Part shown: piece after piece, positions 1 through 8,480 of the stretch
Position numbering within the stretch: position 1 is the first letter of the stretch
How the letters are laid out: the number at the start of each line of letters is the position of its first letter
Assembly (NCBI RefSeq): GCF_031454155.1
Contig: NZ_JAVDQG010000004.1
Span: forward strand, 124,001-188,000
Source: Desmospora profundinema
GTDB lineage: Bacteria; Bacillota; Bacilli; Thermoactinomycetales; DSM-45169
DNA length: 64,000 bases
Direction: 5' to 3'
Position numbers and translations under genes: made by a program
Notes under the pieces: generated by a model
Told to the model about the DNA's origin: nothing
The model's database searches: none
The model's input: the letters and a program-made list of their open reading frames with translations, nothing else

Positions 1-594
1 TAATGCATCCATCGGATCGTGTGTCACCAGGATGGACGGAATGGAAGCCGTTTCGAGAATGCTCTTCACCTCTGTTCGAATCAATCGCCGCGTTTGAACA
101 TCCAAGGCGGAGAACGGCTCATCCAGCAGCAAAACAGTCGGTTCAATGACGATCGCCCTCGATAATGCGACCCGTTGTTGTTCCCCTCCGGATAAATCGG
201 TTGGATGGCGGTCCAGCAGATGACTCATCTTGCACAGTTCGGCTACTTCCATAACCCTCCTTTTTATCTCCTTTTGTGTCATCCTGCCTCTTGCACGAAG
301 CCCGAACGCCATATTCTCAAACACCGAAAGGTGGGGAAACAAAAGATAGTTTTGAGGAACATAGCCAATGCCCCGGCCTTCCGGTGCGATATTGATCCCC
401 CTGGTTTTGTGGTATAAAAACCGACGGGCCAATTGGACTTGTCCTTCATCCGGCTTAATAAATCCAGCCACCATTTTGAGGAGGGTGGACTTCCCACTCC
501 CACTTGCACCGGCCAGAACGGTAATCCCCTCATGAAAGTTTGTCCGCACTTGTAATCGGAAATCGGCATATCGCTTTTTCACATCTACATACAT
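1..594 (-). CDS. modC: Molybdate ABC transporter ATP-binding protein ModC (partial)
   Basis: This is the ATPase subunit of a molybdate or tungstate importer, and its 3' end lies beyond the window. The reverse-strand reading opens with MYVDVKKRYADF and contains Walker A (GASGSGKST), the Q-loop (YVPQNYLLFP), the signature (LSGGEQQRVALSRA), Walker B (VLLLDEPFSALD) and the H-loop (LVTHD). Its ATG overlaps the TGA of modB (TGATG), so the two are translationally coupled, and an AAGGATC-like ribosome site lies upstream. Identity as ModC rests mainly on the modA and modB neighbours. The C-terminal TOBE/MOP domain, where oxyanion binding would be judged, is not visible here. Confidence 0.88.
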   Translation of the reverse strand, partial: MYVDVKKRYADFRLQVRTNFHEGITVLAGASGSGKSTLLKMVAGFIKPDEGQVQLARRFLYHKTRGINIAPEGRGIGYVPQNYLLFPHLSVFENMAFGLRARGRMTQKEIKRRVMEVAELCKMSHLLDRHPTDLSGGEQQRVALSRAIVIEPTVLLLDEPFSALDVQTRRLIRTEVKSILETASIPSILVTHDPMDAL

Positions 595-1442
595 CACACA
601 AGATCCTTTCTCAAAGTGATGAGACGAACACAAAACATCAAGGTGATACTGATGGTCAACAGTAGTGCAGCCAGAACAATCGCCACTTGCATATCGCTCT
701 GCATAGCTGAATAAATGGCGAGAGGCATCGTTTCCGTTTTGCCGATAAAGCTTCCGGCAAACATAATCGTGGCCCCAAACTCCCCCAATGCGCGAGCCCA
801 GCTGGTCAGCAGCCCAGAAATCAGATAAGGTTGTGCCAGCGGTAGACTGACTCGGGAAAACGTTTGGAACCAATTGGCTCCCAATGAACGGGCCATGGCT
901 TCCATCTCTTGATGGGTGGTTCCAAATCCCGCCCGGGCCGCTCTGATGTAAAACGGAGCGGCAATAAACATCTGTGCGAGAATCACGGCAAGAGGTGTAA
1001 ATGAAATCGAGATCCCCCATTGATACAGGGGTTCTCCAATGATCCCCCTTCGGCCGAACGCCATGAGCAGACCGATTCCCGCCACCGAAGGTGGAACCAC
1101 CATGGGGAGATCGATAATAATGTTGACCAGATTTTTGCCGGGAAAGGTGTATCGAGCCATCGCATAAGCCAGCGGGGTACCGAATAAAACGATCAGACCT
1201 GCGGATATGGTCGTGGTATAGAGACTGATCTGAAAGGCAGAAACAACATGGGGGCTTTGCAAAGCCATTCGCACATTTTCGACATCAATGGAAAAAAACA
1301 ACGATAGGACGGGCAGGCAAAGGAAACTGAGCATGGTGAAGGAGCTGACAAAAAGAAAAAAAAACATCCCCAATGGAAGGGAGAACTTTTCAAACCGATG
1401 GGTTTCTTGGGGATGTTTGGACGTCATGGTTTCTTGGTTCAA
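594..1442 (-). CDS. modB: Molybdate ABC transporter permease ModB
   Basis: Inner-membrane permease of the molybdate/tungstate importer, about 282 aa with several hydrophobic segments. The EAA-type coupling loop is visible (ARSLGANWFQTFSRVSLPLA, followed by GEFGATIMFAG). The family norm is nearer 220-230 aa. The extra length is a short N-terminal tail before the first membrane segment (GMFFFLFVSSFTML). The start is read as TTG at 1442 with GAGGGA upstream; an ATG five codons later is an alternative. It lies between modA and modC in one operon. Confidence 0.9.
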   Translation of the reverse strand: MNQETMTSKHPQETHRFEKFSLPLGMFFFLFVSSFTMLSFLCLPVLSLFFSIDVENVRMALQSPHVVSAFQISLYTTTISAGLIVLFGTPLAYAMARYTFPGKNLVNIIIDLPMVVPPSVAGIGLLMAFGRRGIIGEPLYQWGISISFTPLAVILAQMFIAAPFYIRAARAGFGTTHQEMEAMARSLGANWFQTFSRVSLPLAQPYLISGLLTSWARALGEFGATIMFAGSFIGKTETMPLAIYSAMQSDMQVAIVLAALLLTISITLMFCVRLITLRKDLV

Positions 1443-1467
1443 CGAGAATCCCTCACTTTTTTATCGG

Positions 1468-2244
1468 TCAGTACGGCTGAAAATGATGTTTGGCGAGGAT
1501 TGTTTCACTCTCTTCGCTTTGGAGCCACTCGAAGAACTCGTTTGCTTCTTTTGACGCAGTTGTCAACTTAACCAGGAAATATTCCGGCTGTACGGCGTAG
1601 TCGGAGGGGATGGAGAAGGTATGCAAATCCTTCTGATTCTCTTCGTTCAAGGAAGAGCGGTAGGCCATCCCTGCGTCTGCTTCACCCAGACGAACCTTGG
1701 TGATCACTTCTGGTTCGCTATGTTCATTTGAAACGAGATTCTCCATGACCGACCGGTAGAAGTGATGGCCGAAATCACCGGATTGTTCCGCATTTTTCAA
1801 TGCCTGCCGGGAGTACATGCCGATGGGAGAACCTTCTTCCCCCAGGACCAACCGGACGTTCTTTTTCGTTAAGTCATTCATCGAAACAATCTCTTTACTC
1901 TTCTCTTTACTCACCAGCACAATCAACTCGGTTTTGGCAAAGGGCAGGTACTGTTGAACCAACCCTTGCTCTTGAAGGGCAATCACATCCGACTCCTGAG
2001 CAGCAAACAGTATTTCAGCCGGTGCACGTTGTTCAATCTGGGTTCGCAGCACATGAGTTCCGGCATAATGGAGGATCAGCTTTTGACCGGTCTTCTCTTC
2101 ATATTGTTGCTTTGCCTCATCCAGAAAGGGAGCAAGGCTGGCTGCAGCGAAAATATGAAGTTCAGCACGGGGTTGTGCTTCCATGCTCCCGCATCCGGAC
2201 AGCATAATCACAAACAATGCCAGCCATATCCATTTTTTTCTCAC
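1468..2244 (-). CDS. modA: Molybdate-binding lipoprotein ModA
   Basis: Extracellular solute-binding protein of 258 aa that delivers molybdate or tungstate to ModBC. The N-terminus is a lipoprotein signal (MRKKWIWLALFVIMLSGCGS) with lipobox LSGC. Typical ModA segments follow, including ELHIFAAASLAPFLDEA and FAAQESDVIALQEQGLV. The start is GTG and follows the stop of the MoaD-like gene by three bases. Whether the ligand is molybdate or tungstate cannot be told from sequence. Its position directly behind a sulfur-carrier/E1 module suggests the oxyanion feeds a cofactor made with those proteins, which is inference. Confidence 0.9.
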   Translation of the reverse strand: MRKKWIWLALFVIMLSGCGSMEAQPRAELHIFAAASLAPFLDEAKQQYEEKTGQKLILHYAGTHVLRTQIEQRAPAEILFAAQESDVIALQEQGLVQQYLPFAKTELIVLVSKEKSKEIVSMNDLTKKNVRLVLGEEGSPIGMYSRQALKNAEQSGDFGHHFYRSVMENLVSNEHSEPEVITKVRLGEADAGMAYRSSLNEENQKDLHTFSIPSDYAVQPEYFLVKLTTASKEANEFFEWLQSEESETILAKHHFQPY

Positions 2245-2247
2245 CGA

Positions 2248-2520
2248 TCAGCCACCAGCCATCGGCATCAGAATATTCACCCGATCTCCTTCATGGAGAG
2301 GGGTGTGATAATCCATCACCATTTCGTCGTTGACGACCATTAAAATCCCTTTCCGGATCGCTTCCTCTTCAATTAATAGTTTTTTTGTCTCTTGATCCAA
2401 ACGTTTAGAAAGAAATAGGGTTGCCTCCGTCAACGAAGCGCGCATAGGTAGATCCAACGTCAATTCATGGGTGTCCAGCGCATCCCTCAGTTGTCCATTG
2501 GCAGAAAAAGTCACCATCAT
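2248..2520 (-). CDS. MoaD/ThiS-family ubiquitin-fold sulfur carrier
   Basis: A 90-aa beta-grasp protein ending in the diagnostic diglycine (NILMPMAGG). That terminus is where MoaD/ThiS proteins are adenylated by an E1-like enzyme and then carry a thiocarboxylate. The ATG overlaps the stop of the upstream E1-like gene (ATGA), indicating coupled translation. It is the only ubiquitin-fold protein seen in a cluster with three E1-like proteins, so it is the natural substrate for at least one of them. Similar MoaD-like proteins occur in molybdopterin synthase and with aldehyde:ferredoxin oxidoreductases. Which role applies here is unknown. Confidence 0.82.
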   Translation of the reverse strand: MMVTFSANGQLRDALDTHELTLDLPMRASLTEATLFLSKRLDQETKKLLIEEEAIRKGILMVVNDEMVMDYHTPLHEGDRVNILMPMAGG

Positions 2521-3281
2521 AAACCCATCACTCCTTTGTCCAATTCACCGCAGACAGAACAGTCGGGGTTCCGTATTACTTTGATGTTTTGAAAAGTGGT
2601 CGTTTCACCGTTGTAAACCATCAGTTGGTTATAGAGGGGTTGGCCAACCCCCGTGATGATCTTGACTCCTTCCATTGCTGCCAAGGCTCCCATGGTGCCG
2701 GAGACTGCACCGATAATGGGAAAGGGCAGTTTCCATTCCTCACTTTGGAACCCCAAGCACTCCAAACACGGTGTTTCACCCGGTTTGATACTCGTCAGAT
2801 AACCGTCTGCATAACATACGGAAGCTTCAACCATGGGCTTGTTTTGGCGAACGCATTCCCGGTTTAACGCCTTTCGTTCCTCAAAATACGGGGGACAATC
2901 AAAAGCGATATCCACCTCAGCCACCATGTTTTCCACGTTCTCTTCATTTACATTTTCTTTGATCGTGACAATCTCAATGGAAGGGGTGAGTTGTTTAATA
3001 AAGCGGGATACCGATTCAACAGGGGAAGTTTTCCCGACCGCTTCATATGGGGACAGGATCCACCGATTCATATGTCCTAATTCCGGTACTCCTCCATGGG
3101 CAATCACCAGTTTTCCGATTCCGGCCATGGCCAGATAGAGGGCTGTAGGAGAGCCCAGGCCACCTACCCGGGTGACCAAAGCGGAGGCACCCTTGAGCTT
3201 TTTTTGAGCGGATTCTCCGAAATCGGGAATCATCATCTGCCAACCGAATTGTTGTTTGTCGATCTCTGTCAACGGAATCAT
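2517..3281 (-). CDS. Atypical ThiF/MoeB/HesA-family (E1-like) protein, copy 2
   Basis: A 254-aa E1-fold protein. The nucleotide-binding glycine loop is kept (RVGGLGSPTALYLAMAGIG), as are a central FDCPPYFEERKALN segment and two CxxC pairs (CLEC, CSVC) that would bind zinc. It departs from canonical MoeB in two places. The acidic segment after the first Rossmann strand, which contacts ATP ribose, reads VIAHGGVPELGHMNR. The region normally holding the thioester cysteine reads WKLPFPIIGA without cysteine. It is a close paralogue of the protein encoded at 4003-4755. It could be a scaffold, a non-catalytic partner or an enzyme of changed specificity. The start ATG has GGGAGAG upstream. Confidence 0.75.
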   Translation of the reverse strand: MIPLTEIDKQQFGWQMMIPDFGESAQKKLKGASALVTRVGGLGSPTALYLAMAGIGKLVIAHGGVPELGHMNRWILSPYEAVGKTSPVESVSRFIKQLTPSIEIVTIKENVNEENVENMVAEVDIAFDCPPYFEERKALNRECVRQNKPMVEASVCYADGYLTSIKPGETPCLECLGFQSEEWKLPFPIIGAVSGTMGALAAMEGVKIITGVGQPLYNQLMVYNGETTTFQNIKVIRNPDCSVCGELDKGVMGL

Positions 3282-3303
3282 GGTCCCATCTCTCCCTGAG
3301 GGC

Positions 3304-3975
3304 TCATATTTTTTTCTTGACCAGATACCAGTCAGTGACTTCGCAACCTTGGGGACTATCCAGCCGTTTTTTTAGATCGTTCACGTTTTGTGGTGGAGGA
3401 ACCACAACAGGCTCGTCCCTTTCCCAATTGGCGGGAGCGGCTACCGAGTGTTTGTCAGCCATTTGGAGAGCATCCACCAGCCGCAGGATTTCCTTGATGT
3501 TCCGACCGACATTCATCGGATAATAAATGATCGCCCGAATGATTTGTTGTGGATCGATTACAAATACACAACGGACAGTGGCCGTTTCACTGGCATGGTC
3601 ATGGATCATTCCAAACTTTCTGGCCACTTCGGTCGTCAGATCCGCAATAACCGGGAACGGAATCTCGGTTCCTGTTTTTTCACGGATGTTGTTGACCCAT
3701 GCCAGATGAGCAGAAAGACTGTCTACACTTAAACCGATTAACTCGACGTTTCTGTCGGCAAATGAGGAGTAATTTTCTGCAAAGGCCAGGAATTCGGTGG
3801 TACACACCGGTGTGAAATCAGCCGGATGAGAAAAGAGCACGACCCATTTGTCTCGATAATCAGACAGCGATCGGTCCCCGAAAGTGGTTTTGGCTTTGAA
3901 CTCCGGTGCACGGTCTCCTATTTTTGGCATCCCAGTCTTTTGTTCATTGAAGGGTTCCATCGGCAGTGCCATCAT
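3304..3975 (-). CDS. 1-Cys peroxiredoxin (Prx6/AhpC-TSA family)
   Basis: Cytosolic thiol peroxidase of 223 aa. The peroxidatic cysteine lies in the Prx6-type motif SHPADFTPVCTTEF. The C-terminal extension (YYPMNVGRNIKEILR...) and length match the Prx6 class rather than short AhpC proteins. It lies in the same run of minus-strand genes as the E1-like genes, with gaps of about 20-30 bp, so it is probably co-transcribed. Peroxide removal would protect thiocarboxylate or persulfide intermediates or an oxygen-sensitive metalloenzyme. That link is inference from position. Confidence 0.87.
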   Translation of the reverse strand: MMALPMEPFNEQKTGMPKIGDRAPEFKAKTTFGDRSLSDYRDKWVVLFSHPADFTPVCTTEFLAFAENYSSFADRNVELIGLSVDSLSAHLAWVNNIREKTGTEIPFPVIADLTTEVARKFGMIHDHASETATVRCVFVIDPQQIIRAIIYYPMNVGRNIKEILRLVDALQMADKHSVAAPANWERDEPVVVPPPQNVNDLKKRLDSPQGCEVTDWYLVKKKI

Positions 3976-4002
3976 GGATCATCCTTTCTTTTCTTTAGAA
4001 TG

Positions 4003-4755
4003 TTAGGCAATATATACGGGTTTCCCGCATGTTTGACAGTGGTCATTCCGTTTTACTTTGACCTTGTTCGTACGTGAGCTTCTCCCATCAAGTACCAACA
4101 GTTGGTTATATAACGGGGTTCCATAGCCGGTTATGATTTTGATGGCTTCCATGGCGGCTAAACTGCCGATGGTTCCCGCAACGGCGCCTAAAATCGGAAA
4201 GGGCAGTTTCCATTCAGGACTGGTAAAGCCCAAACAATCCAGACAAGGGGTGATTCCGGGTTTGAGGCTGGTTAGGTAGCCGTCCAGTCCGCACACCGAA
4301 GCTTCCACCATCGGTGTTTCTTGACGAACGCATTCCTCATTCAGCAGATACCGTTCCTCAAAAGTCGGGGGACAGTCCAGCACGACATCCACCTGTGAAA
4401 CCATCGACTCCACATTGGAAGGGTGAACGTTGTCTTCTATCACCACCGTTTCAATGGTGGGATTAATTTGTTTGATATGATCGGATGCAGTGACCGCTGG
4501 AGATATTTTTCCTACGGTATCGTATCGGGCGAGGATCATCCGATTCATTTGCCCCATGATCGGTGGACCGCCGTGGGCCAAGACCAGCTTACCAATACCG
4601 GCCATTGCCAAAAATAACGCCGCCGGTCCCCCCAAGCCGCCTACACGTGTCACAAGGGCGGACGACTGTTTCAGTTTTTTTTGTGATTCCTCCCCAAACT
4701 GGGGAATCATGATCTGCCAACCGAAACGTTCTTTTTCTTCCGAGTTTAAATCCAA
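4003..4755 (-). CDS. Atypical ThiF/MoeB/HesA-family (E1-like) protein, copy 1
   Basis: An E1-fold protein of about 250 aa, paralogous to the product of 2517-3281. Both share the opening FGWQ(I/M)MIP, the loop RVGGLGGPAALFLAMAGIG, the substitution VLAHGGPPIMGQMNR where canonical enzymes have an acidic ATP-ribose contact, the segment LDCPPTFEERYLLN, and CLDC plus CQTC zinc pairs. Both lack the usual catalytic cysteine (EWKLPFPILGA here). I chose TTG at 4755 because CGGAGG sits a few bases upstream and the protein then aligns at its start with the paralogue. An ATG at 4776 would overlap the upstream gene by 17 bp. Confidence 0.75.
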   Translation of the reverse strand: MDLNSEEKERFGWQIMIPQFGEESQKKLKQSSALVTRVGGLGGPAALFLAMAGIGKLVLAHGGPPIMGQMNRMILARYDTVGKISPAVTASDHIKQINPTIETVVIEDNVHPSNVESMVSQVDVVLDCPPTFEERYLLNEECVRQETPMVEASVCGLDGYLTSLKPGITPCLDCLGFTSPEWKLPFPILGAVAGTIGSLAAMEAIKIITGYGTPLYNQLLVLDGRSSRTNKVKVKRNDHCQTCGKPVYIA

Positions 4756-4759
4756 TCCA

Positions 4760-5944
4760 TCATTCCTCCGTTCCATTTTTCATGGGATAACCTCGATTTT
4801 CCCAGTCCAACATCCCGCCCGACAGGCTGAAAACGCGGGAAAATCCACAATCATTTAAAATTTCCGCTGCTTTTAAGCTCCTTTTTCCACTCTTACAAAC
4901 CAGCATGATTCGCTTTTTCTCAGGAAGTTCAGAGGATCGCTCCTGCAACTCGTCCAATGGAAGGTGCAGGGTTTTAGGGATATGTCCCGACATATATTCT
5001 TTTTGCTTTCGTACGTCCACCCAGATCGTTTGCTCGTCACCGTAATAGGAAACGGCATCTTCCAATGCGATTTCAAACGATGATGAGATCGGCTCGGACG
5101 CCGTCGATGGGGTGAATCCACAAAACTCCTCATAGTCCATCAGCGCATGAACCGTTGGTTCCTCTCCGCACACGGGACAATCTTTTCTCTTCATGCGGCG
5201 GAACTTATAAAATTCCCCGGATAAAACATGGTAGGTTAAGGTATGTTCATCCAGTACAGAATCTAATTGGAGCAGAATTTTGATTGTTTCCAACGCCTGC
5301 ATCGAACCCATCGTTCCGGCAACCGCACCGACGATGCCGGCTTCGGCGCAAGACGGAACAGTCCCCGGTTCCGGCGGATGAGGAAAAAGACATCGATAAC
5401 AACCTTTTCCCTTGCGAAATACTTGTACGTGTCCTTCCCATCGCAGGATGCATGCATCCACCAACGGTTTATCGAGAAGGACGCATGCGTCGTTGACCAG
5501 ATATCGGGTAGGAAAGTTGTCACAGCCGTTGACAACGACGTCGTAGCCGGATAATATTTCGGTTGCATTTTTCGAGGTGAGCCACTCAGGATGCTCGACA
5601 ACTTGGACTTCTGGATTGACATTTTCCAATCGATGTCGACCGGATTGCGTTTTGGACTTTCCTTGATAATGATCATCGTGCAGGATCTGTCGATGTAAAT
5701 TGGACAAGTCCACGCGATCCGCGTCAATAAGGCCGATCACCCCCACACCGGCTGCAGCCAAGTAGAGAGCGGCTGGTGAACCGAGTCCGCCGACCCCGAC
5801 GATGGCTACTTTTGATTCCCTCAGCTTCATTTGCCCGCGAACCCCGATTTCCGAAAGTAAAATCTGCCGAGAGTAGCGCTCCAATTGACTTTTGGATAGG
5901 GTTCGGCCGCTATTGGGATTTGATTCTTCTTTTGTTATCTGCAA
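4760..5944 (-). CDS. MoeB/ThiF adenylyltransferase fused to rhodanese domain
   Basis: A 394-aa canonical E1 enzyme with a C-terminal sulfurtransferase domain (MoeZ/MoeBR architecture). It should adenylate the C-terminus of a MoaD/ThiS protein and transfer sulfur to it. Residues 1 to about 260 carry GVGGLGSPAALYLAAAG, LIDADRVDLSNLHRQ, NGCDNFPTRYLVND, the cysteine in PSCAEAGIVGAVAG, and zinc pairs CYRC and CPVC. The rhodanese domain (about 285-390) has VDVRKQKEYMSGHIP and active-site loop VCKSGKRS. The start is TTG at 5944 with AAAGGGG upstream. It is the first gene of the run and the only one of the three E1-like proteins with a complete active site. Confidence 0.9.
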   Translation of the reverse strand: MQITKEESNPNSGRTLSKSQLERYSRQILLSEIGVRGQMKLRESKVAIVGVGGLGSPAALYLAAAGVGVIGLIDADRVDLSNLHRQILHDDHYQGKSKTQSGRHRLENVNPEVQVVEHPEWLTSKNATEILSGYDVVVNGCDNFPTRYLVNDACVLLDKPLVDACILRWEGHVQVFRKGKGCYRCLFPHPPEPGTVPSCAEAGIVGAVAGTMGSMQALETIKILLQLDSVLDEHTLTYHVLSGEFYKFRRMKRKDCPVCGEEPTVHALMDYEEFCGFTPSTASEPISSSFEIALEDAVSYYGDEQTIWVDVRKQKEYMSGHIPKTLHLPLDELQERSSELPEKKRIMLVCKSGKRSLKAAEILNDCGFSRVFSLSGGMLDWENRGYPMKNGTEE

Positions 5945-5984
5945 GTTTACACCCCTTTTCCATACTGGATATCAATAAAATGTA

Positions 5985-6022
5985 AATCATTGATGATTAT
6001 AATATCAATTAAATTTCAACAA
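5985..6022 (-). promoter_or_regulatory. Candidate promoter of the Mo/sulfur-carrier operon
   Basis: On the minus strand a perfect TATAAT (5996-6001) lies about 50 bp before the first gene. A weak TTGTTG -35 (6017-6022) sits 15 bp upstream of it. A dyad, AATCAT-TG-ATGATT (5985-5998), overlaps the -10 and could be an operator. The surrounding 5945-6170 region is very AT-rich and otherwise has no coding signal. Confidence 0.4.
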
Positions 6023-6169
6023 AATGCAACAAAGAATTTCAATAGATAACGACCTGTATTCGTTGGTAATCTTTCATTTTCTTTTATTATCTCCAATATA
6101 CCGAATATAATAAAAAATTTTACAAGAGAACTCCTTTTATCATCACGCAGATTCTACCTTTGCATCCCA

Positions 6170-6203
6170 AGAAAAAAGCAATCACTCATCGAGCGATTGC
6201 TTA
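6170..6203 (-). terminator. Intrinsic terminator of the ycgR-ycgQ pair
   Basis: Inverted repeat AAGCAATC...GATTGCTT (6176-6202) with an inner CTC/GAG pairing, followed on the minus strand by a T-run (6172-6177). It lies about 85 bp past the stop of the 6289-7149 gene and upstream of the next operon's promoter. Confidence 0.75.
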
Positions 6204-6288
6204 GGAGGTTGTCCAGGGTATGCCATTTTACCGAGAGAATGACCCTTTTCGACAAAGCGATTTCCTTGATATTTGACAGACTCATTTT

Positions 6289-7149
6289 TTAGTAATTGGC
6301 GTAGACATAGGGATCTTTCGGCGCTTCGATCTCCCGGTATCCGTCCGCTTCCACCAGAGGGACACGGCTTTCATCGATCGTCGTCTCTCCGAGGGGGCCT
6401 TTTACTTCGATCCAATCCCCTTCTTTGAGCGTGTCAGAGCCGGGAAAAGAGGCGAACACTCCGATTACACTGGCGTCGGCAGCACAGCAAGTCATGGCGT
6501 AGCGGGACACCAGGATGACGTCATCGGGCATGTTGTCCGCCCGAAAGACAAACCCTTTCACCTCGGTTGGTTTACCGCTCAGTTCACTGTTGTACATCTG
6601 AATGGTGGTGAGCCGATCGATGTAATGATCGTCATCCAGGGTGATGAGTGGAGCGTTCTTCAACTCTTTGATCAGATCGTCATAGTAGGGATTGACGTCG
6701 ATTACGTCTTCCTCTGGAGGATCATCCCATGCAGAGTCATCATCGGGCAGGGAGCGGTCGTCCCACTCTTCGCGACTCCGTTCCCCTTGCCGAAGCTCGG
6801 TCTCCTCTTTGCTCAATACGCGCTGTTGTGTCTGCATGGCTTCGGGAGAGAGATAGTTGACCCCTTTCTTGGTGGCCATGGAAGCATCCAGGGCGCCAGG
6901 CTGGGCAAATAAATAAGTAGCGACGGGCAACAGCAGCATCAGATAGCCCCACTTGCCCACCGGGTGCAGCGCGGGGCTTTTGGCATTCCATACTTGGACC
7001 AATCCCAATAACACGAGCAGCACGGTGCCCACCAGGACAAAAGGAAGCAGCCGCGGATTGATGAACAGCCCGATTCGTCCGGTTACGATCAAGGTCATCA
7101 GCATCAGGGCGGTCCCAAAACAGATGATGATGCGGAATAATGCGCCCAT
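6289..7149 (-). CDS. ycgQ: YcgQ-like TIGR03943/DUF1980 membrane protein
   Basis: A 286-aa protein with two or three N-terminal membrane segments (for example FIICFGTALMLMTLIVTGRI and PFVLVGTVLLVLLGLVQVW). A charged linker rich in acidic residues follows, then a soluble C-terminal domain containing YAMTCCAADASVIGVFA, a conserved-looking cysteine pair. It ends in a barrel-like segment (GDWIEVKGPLGETTI). This family is almost always encoded beside a UPF0718 permease, as here. The substrate is not established. The adjacent Zur box and the His-rich partner point to zinc or another divalent metal (inference). AAAGGAGTGG precedes the ATG. Confidence 0.8.
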   Translation of the reverse strand: MGALFRIIICFGTALMLMTLIVTGRIGLFINPRLLPFVLVGTVLLVLLGLVQVWNAKSPALHPVGKWGYLMLLLPVATYLFAQPGALDASMATKKGVNYLSPEAMQTQQRVLSKEETELRQGERSREEWDDRSLPDDDSAWDDPPEEDVIDVNPYYDDLIKELKNAPLITLDDDHYIDRLTTIQMYNSELSGKPTEVKGFVFRADNMPDDVILVSRYAMTCCAADASVIGVFASFPGSDTLKEGDWIEVKGPLGETTIDESRVPLVEADGYREIEAPKDPYVYANY

Positions 7150-7164
7150 GTCAAATCCACTCCT

Positions 7165-8229
7165 TTAAGGCCAAAAGATCATGTACAGTCCCAGTACAAC
7201 GAGAGTCAACAACGTCGATCCGGCGATAAAGAACAGCATGACATTCCGTTTGAAGGTGCCGGACATCATTAATACATTTTTCAGATCCAGCATCGGTCCA
7301 TACACCATGAAGGCCAGCAAGGGAGCCGGTCCCATCGCGGTTCGGAAGGAGGCGGCCACAAATGCATCAGCGGAGGAACAGAGGGACATTCCAAAAGCCA
7401 ATCCCATCATCAGAAGGATGGCCAACCATTCGTTCTGGGCAAAATCGCGGATGGCGCTCATTCCGACAAAGGTTTGAAAGGAGGCGGCAATCAAGGCACC
7501 CAACACAAAATACTTGCCCATGTCCATGAATTCAAAGACCGAATGGTACAACGCATGTCCGAAGCGGTCTCCTTTATGGCTGCCGTGATCGTGGGATTCG
7601 TGATGATGGGTGTGCTCATGCTCACAGTGATGGTGATGATCGTCGGATGTAGGTTCCGGCTTCAGCACATCTTTCTTGAAAAACCACAGGAACAACGCTC
7701 CCATCACCCAGGCAACCCAGGCGGCCAACAATAAGCGGGCGAACGTCATGTCCCATGAATTGCCGAAAGCGATGTATGTGGAGACGATGGTAACCGGGTT
7801 GATCACCGGGGCTGCAAGCAAAAAGGTAAAGGCAATGTATGAAGGCAGCCCCTTTTGGATCAGCCGCTTGGTAACGGGAACCACACCGCATTCACAAACG
7901 GGCAGCAACAGACCGAGACAAGAAGCGAACGGGATCGAAAGGAAAGGATTCTTGGGAACCCAACGCCAAACGGTCTCTTCGTTGACATAGATGTGAATCA
8001 ATCCGGAGACCAACACCCCGATCAGGATGAAAGGAATCCCTTCGATAAAGATACTCAGGAAAATAGTAGCCACCGTCTGAACTTGCACCGGCATCTCGGG
8101 CAGGGACCACGAGTTCATCCAGTCTTGACGGGCGATGGCGTCGATTCCAAAAAAGATCATGTAAAGAAAGGCGAGCAACACGAACAAACCCGTGAGCTCC
8201 ACACTGTATCCACGCAACCATTTTAACAT
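7165..8229 (-). CDS. ycgR: YcgR-like UPF0718 permease with His-rich loop
   Basis: A 354-aa polytopic membrane protein of the DUF318/COG0701 permease family. Conserved segments include LLPVCECGVVPVTKRLIQKG and SLCSSADAFVAASF. A long cytosolic or external loop is exceptionally His-rich (DDHHHHCEHEHTHHHES), a typical metal-binding feature. It forms a two-gene unit with the downstream ycgQ-like gene (15 bp gap). It is transcribed divergently from the ZnuA-like gene across an intergenic region holding a Zur-type dyad. GGGAGG precedes the ATG at 8229. Transport direction and substrate are not determined by sequence. Confidence 0.82.
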   Translation of the reverse strand: MLKWLRGYSVELTGLFVLLAFLYMIFFGIDAIARQDWMNSWSLPEMPVQVQTVATIFLSIFIEGIPFILIGVLVSGLIHIYVNEETVWRWVPKNPFLSIPFASCLGLLLPVCECGVVPVTKRLIQKGLPSYIAFTFLLAAPVINPVTIVSTYIAFGNSWDMTFARLLLAAWVAWVMGALFLWFFKKDVLKPEPTSDDHHHHCEHEHTHHHESHDHGSHKGDRFGHALYHSVFEFMDMGKYFVLGALIAASFQTFVGMSAIRDFAQNEWLAILLMMGLAFGMSLCSSADAFVAASFRTAMGPAPLLAFMVYGPMLDLKNVLMMSGTFKRNVMLFFIAGSTLLTLVVLGLYMIFWP

Positions 8230-8385
8230 GCGCTCCGACCTCCCGTCCTCTGGATTTACTATTATCCTATTGATGATAAACCGGGATCATGCGAAAAAAG
8301 AGAGACAAGTTTGCATACCTATCCATATTGTAACGGAAAACACCCATGCTTTTTACCCGTATTTGGTTATAGGAAAAAGGTAGAA

Positions 8386-8400
8386 TCGTAAACATTTCGA
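8386..8400. promoter_or_regulatory. Candidate Zur box
   Basis: TCGTAAACATTTCGA differs at only two positions from the Bacillus-type Zur consensus TCGTAATNATTACGA (recalled from the literature), and the dyad continues outward as AATCG...CGATT. It directly abuts the -35 of the znuA promoter, where a repressor would block RNA polymerase. It lies about 155 bp from the start of the divergent ycgR-like gene, so control of that gene is less certain. Confidence 0.7.
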
Positions 8401-8429
8401 TTTACACCAAATCGGATTCATTCTATAAT
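8401..8429 (+). promoter_or_regulatory. Sigma-A type promoter of znuA-like gene
   Basis: TTTACA (8401-8406), exactly 17 bp, then TATAAT (8424-8429). The -35 abuts the Zur-type dyad, and the transcript would begin near 8436, about 45 bases before the chosen start codon. Confidence 0.75.
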
Positions 8430-8480
8430 AGATGTAGAAAAGTCGCAACGGAGTATTGATTTTGGATGGGAGTGAGAGCT

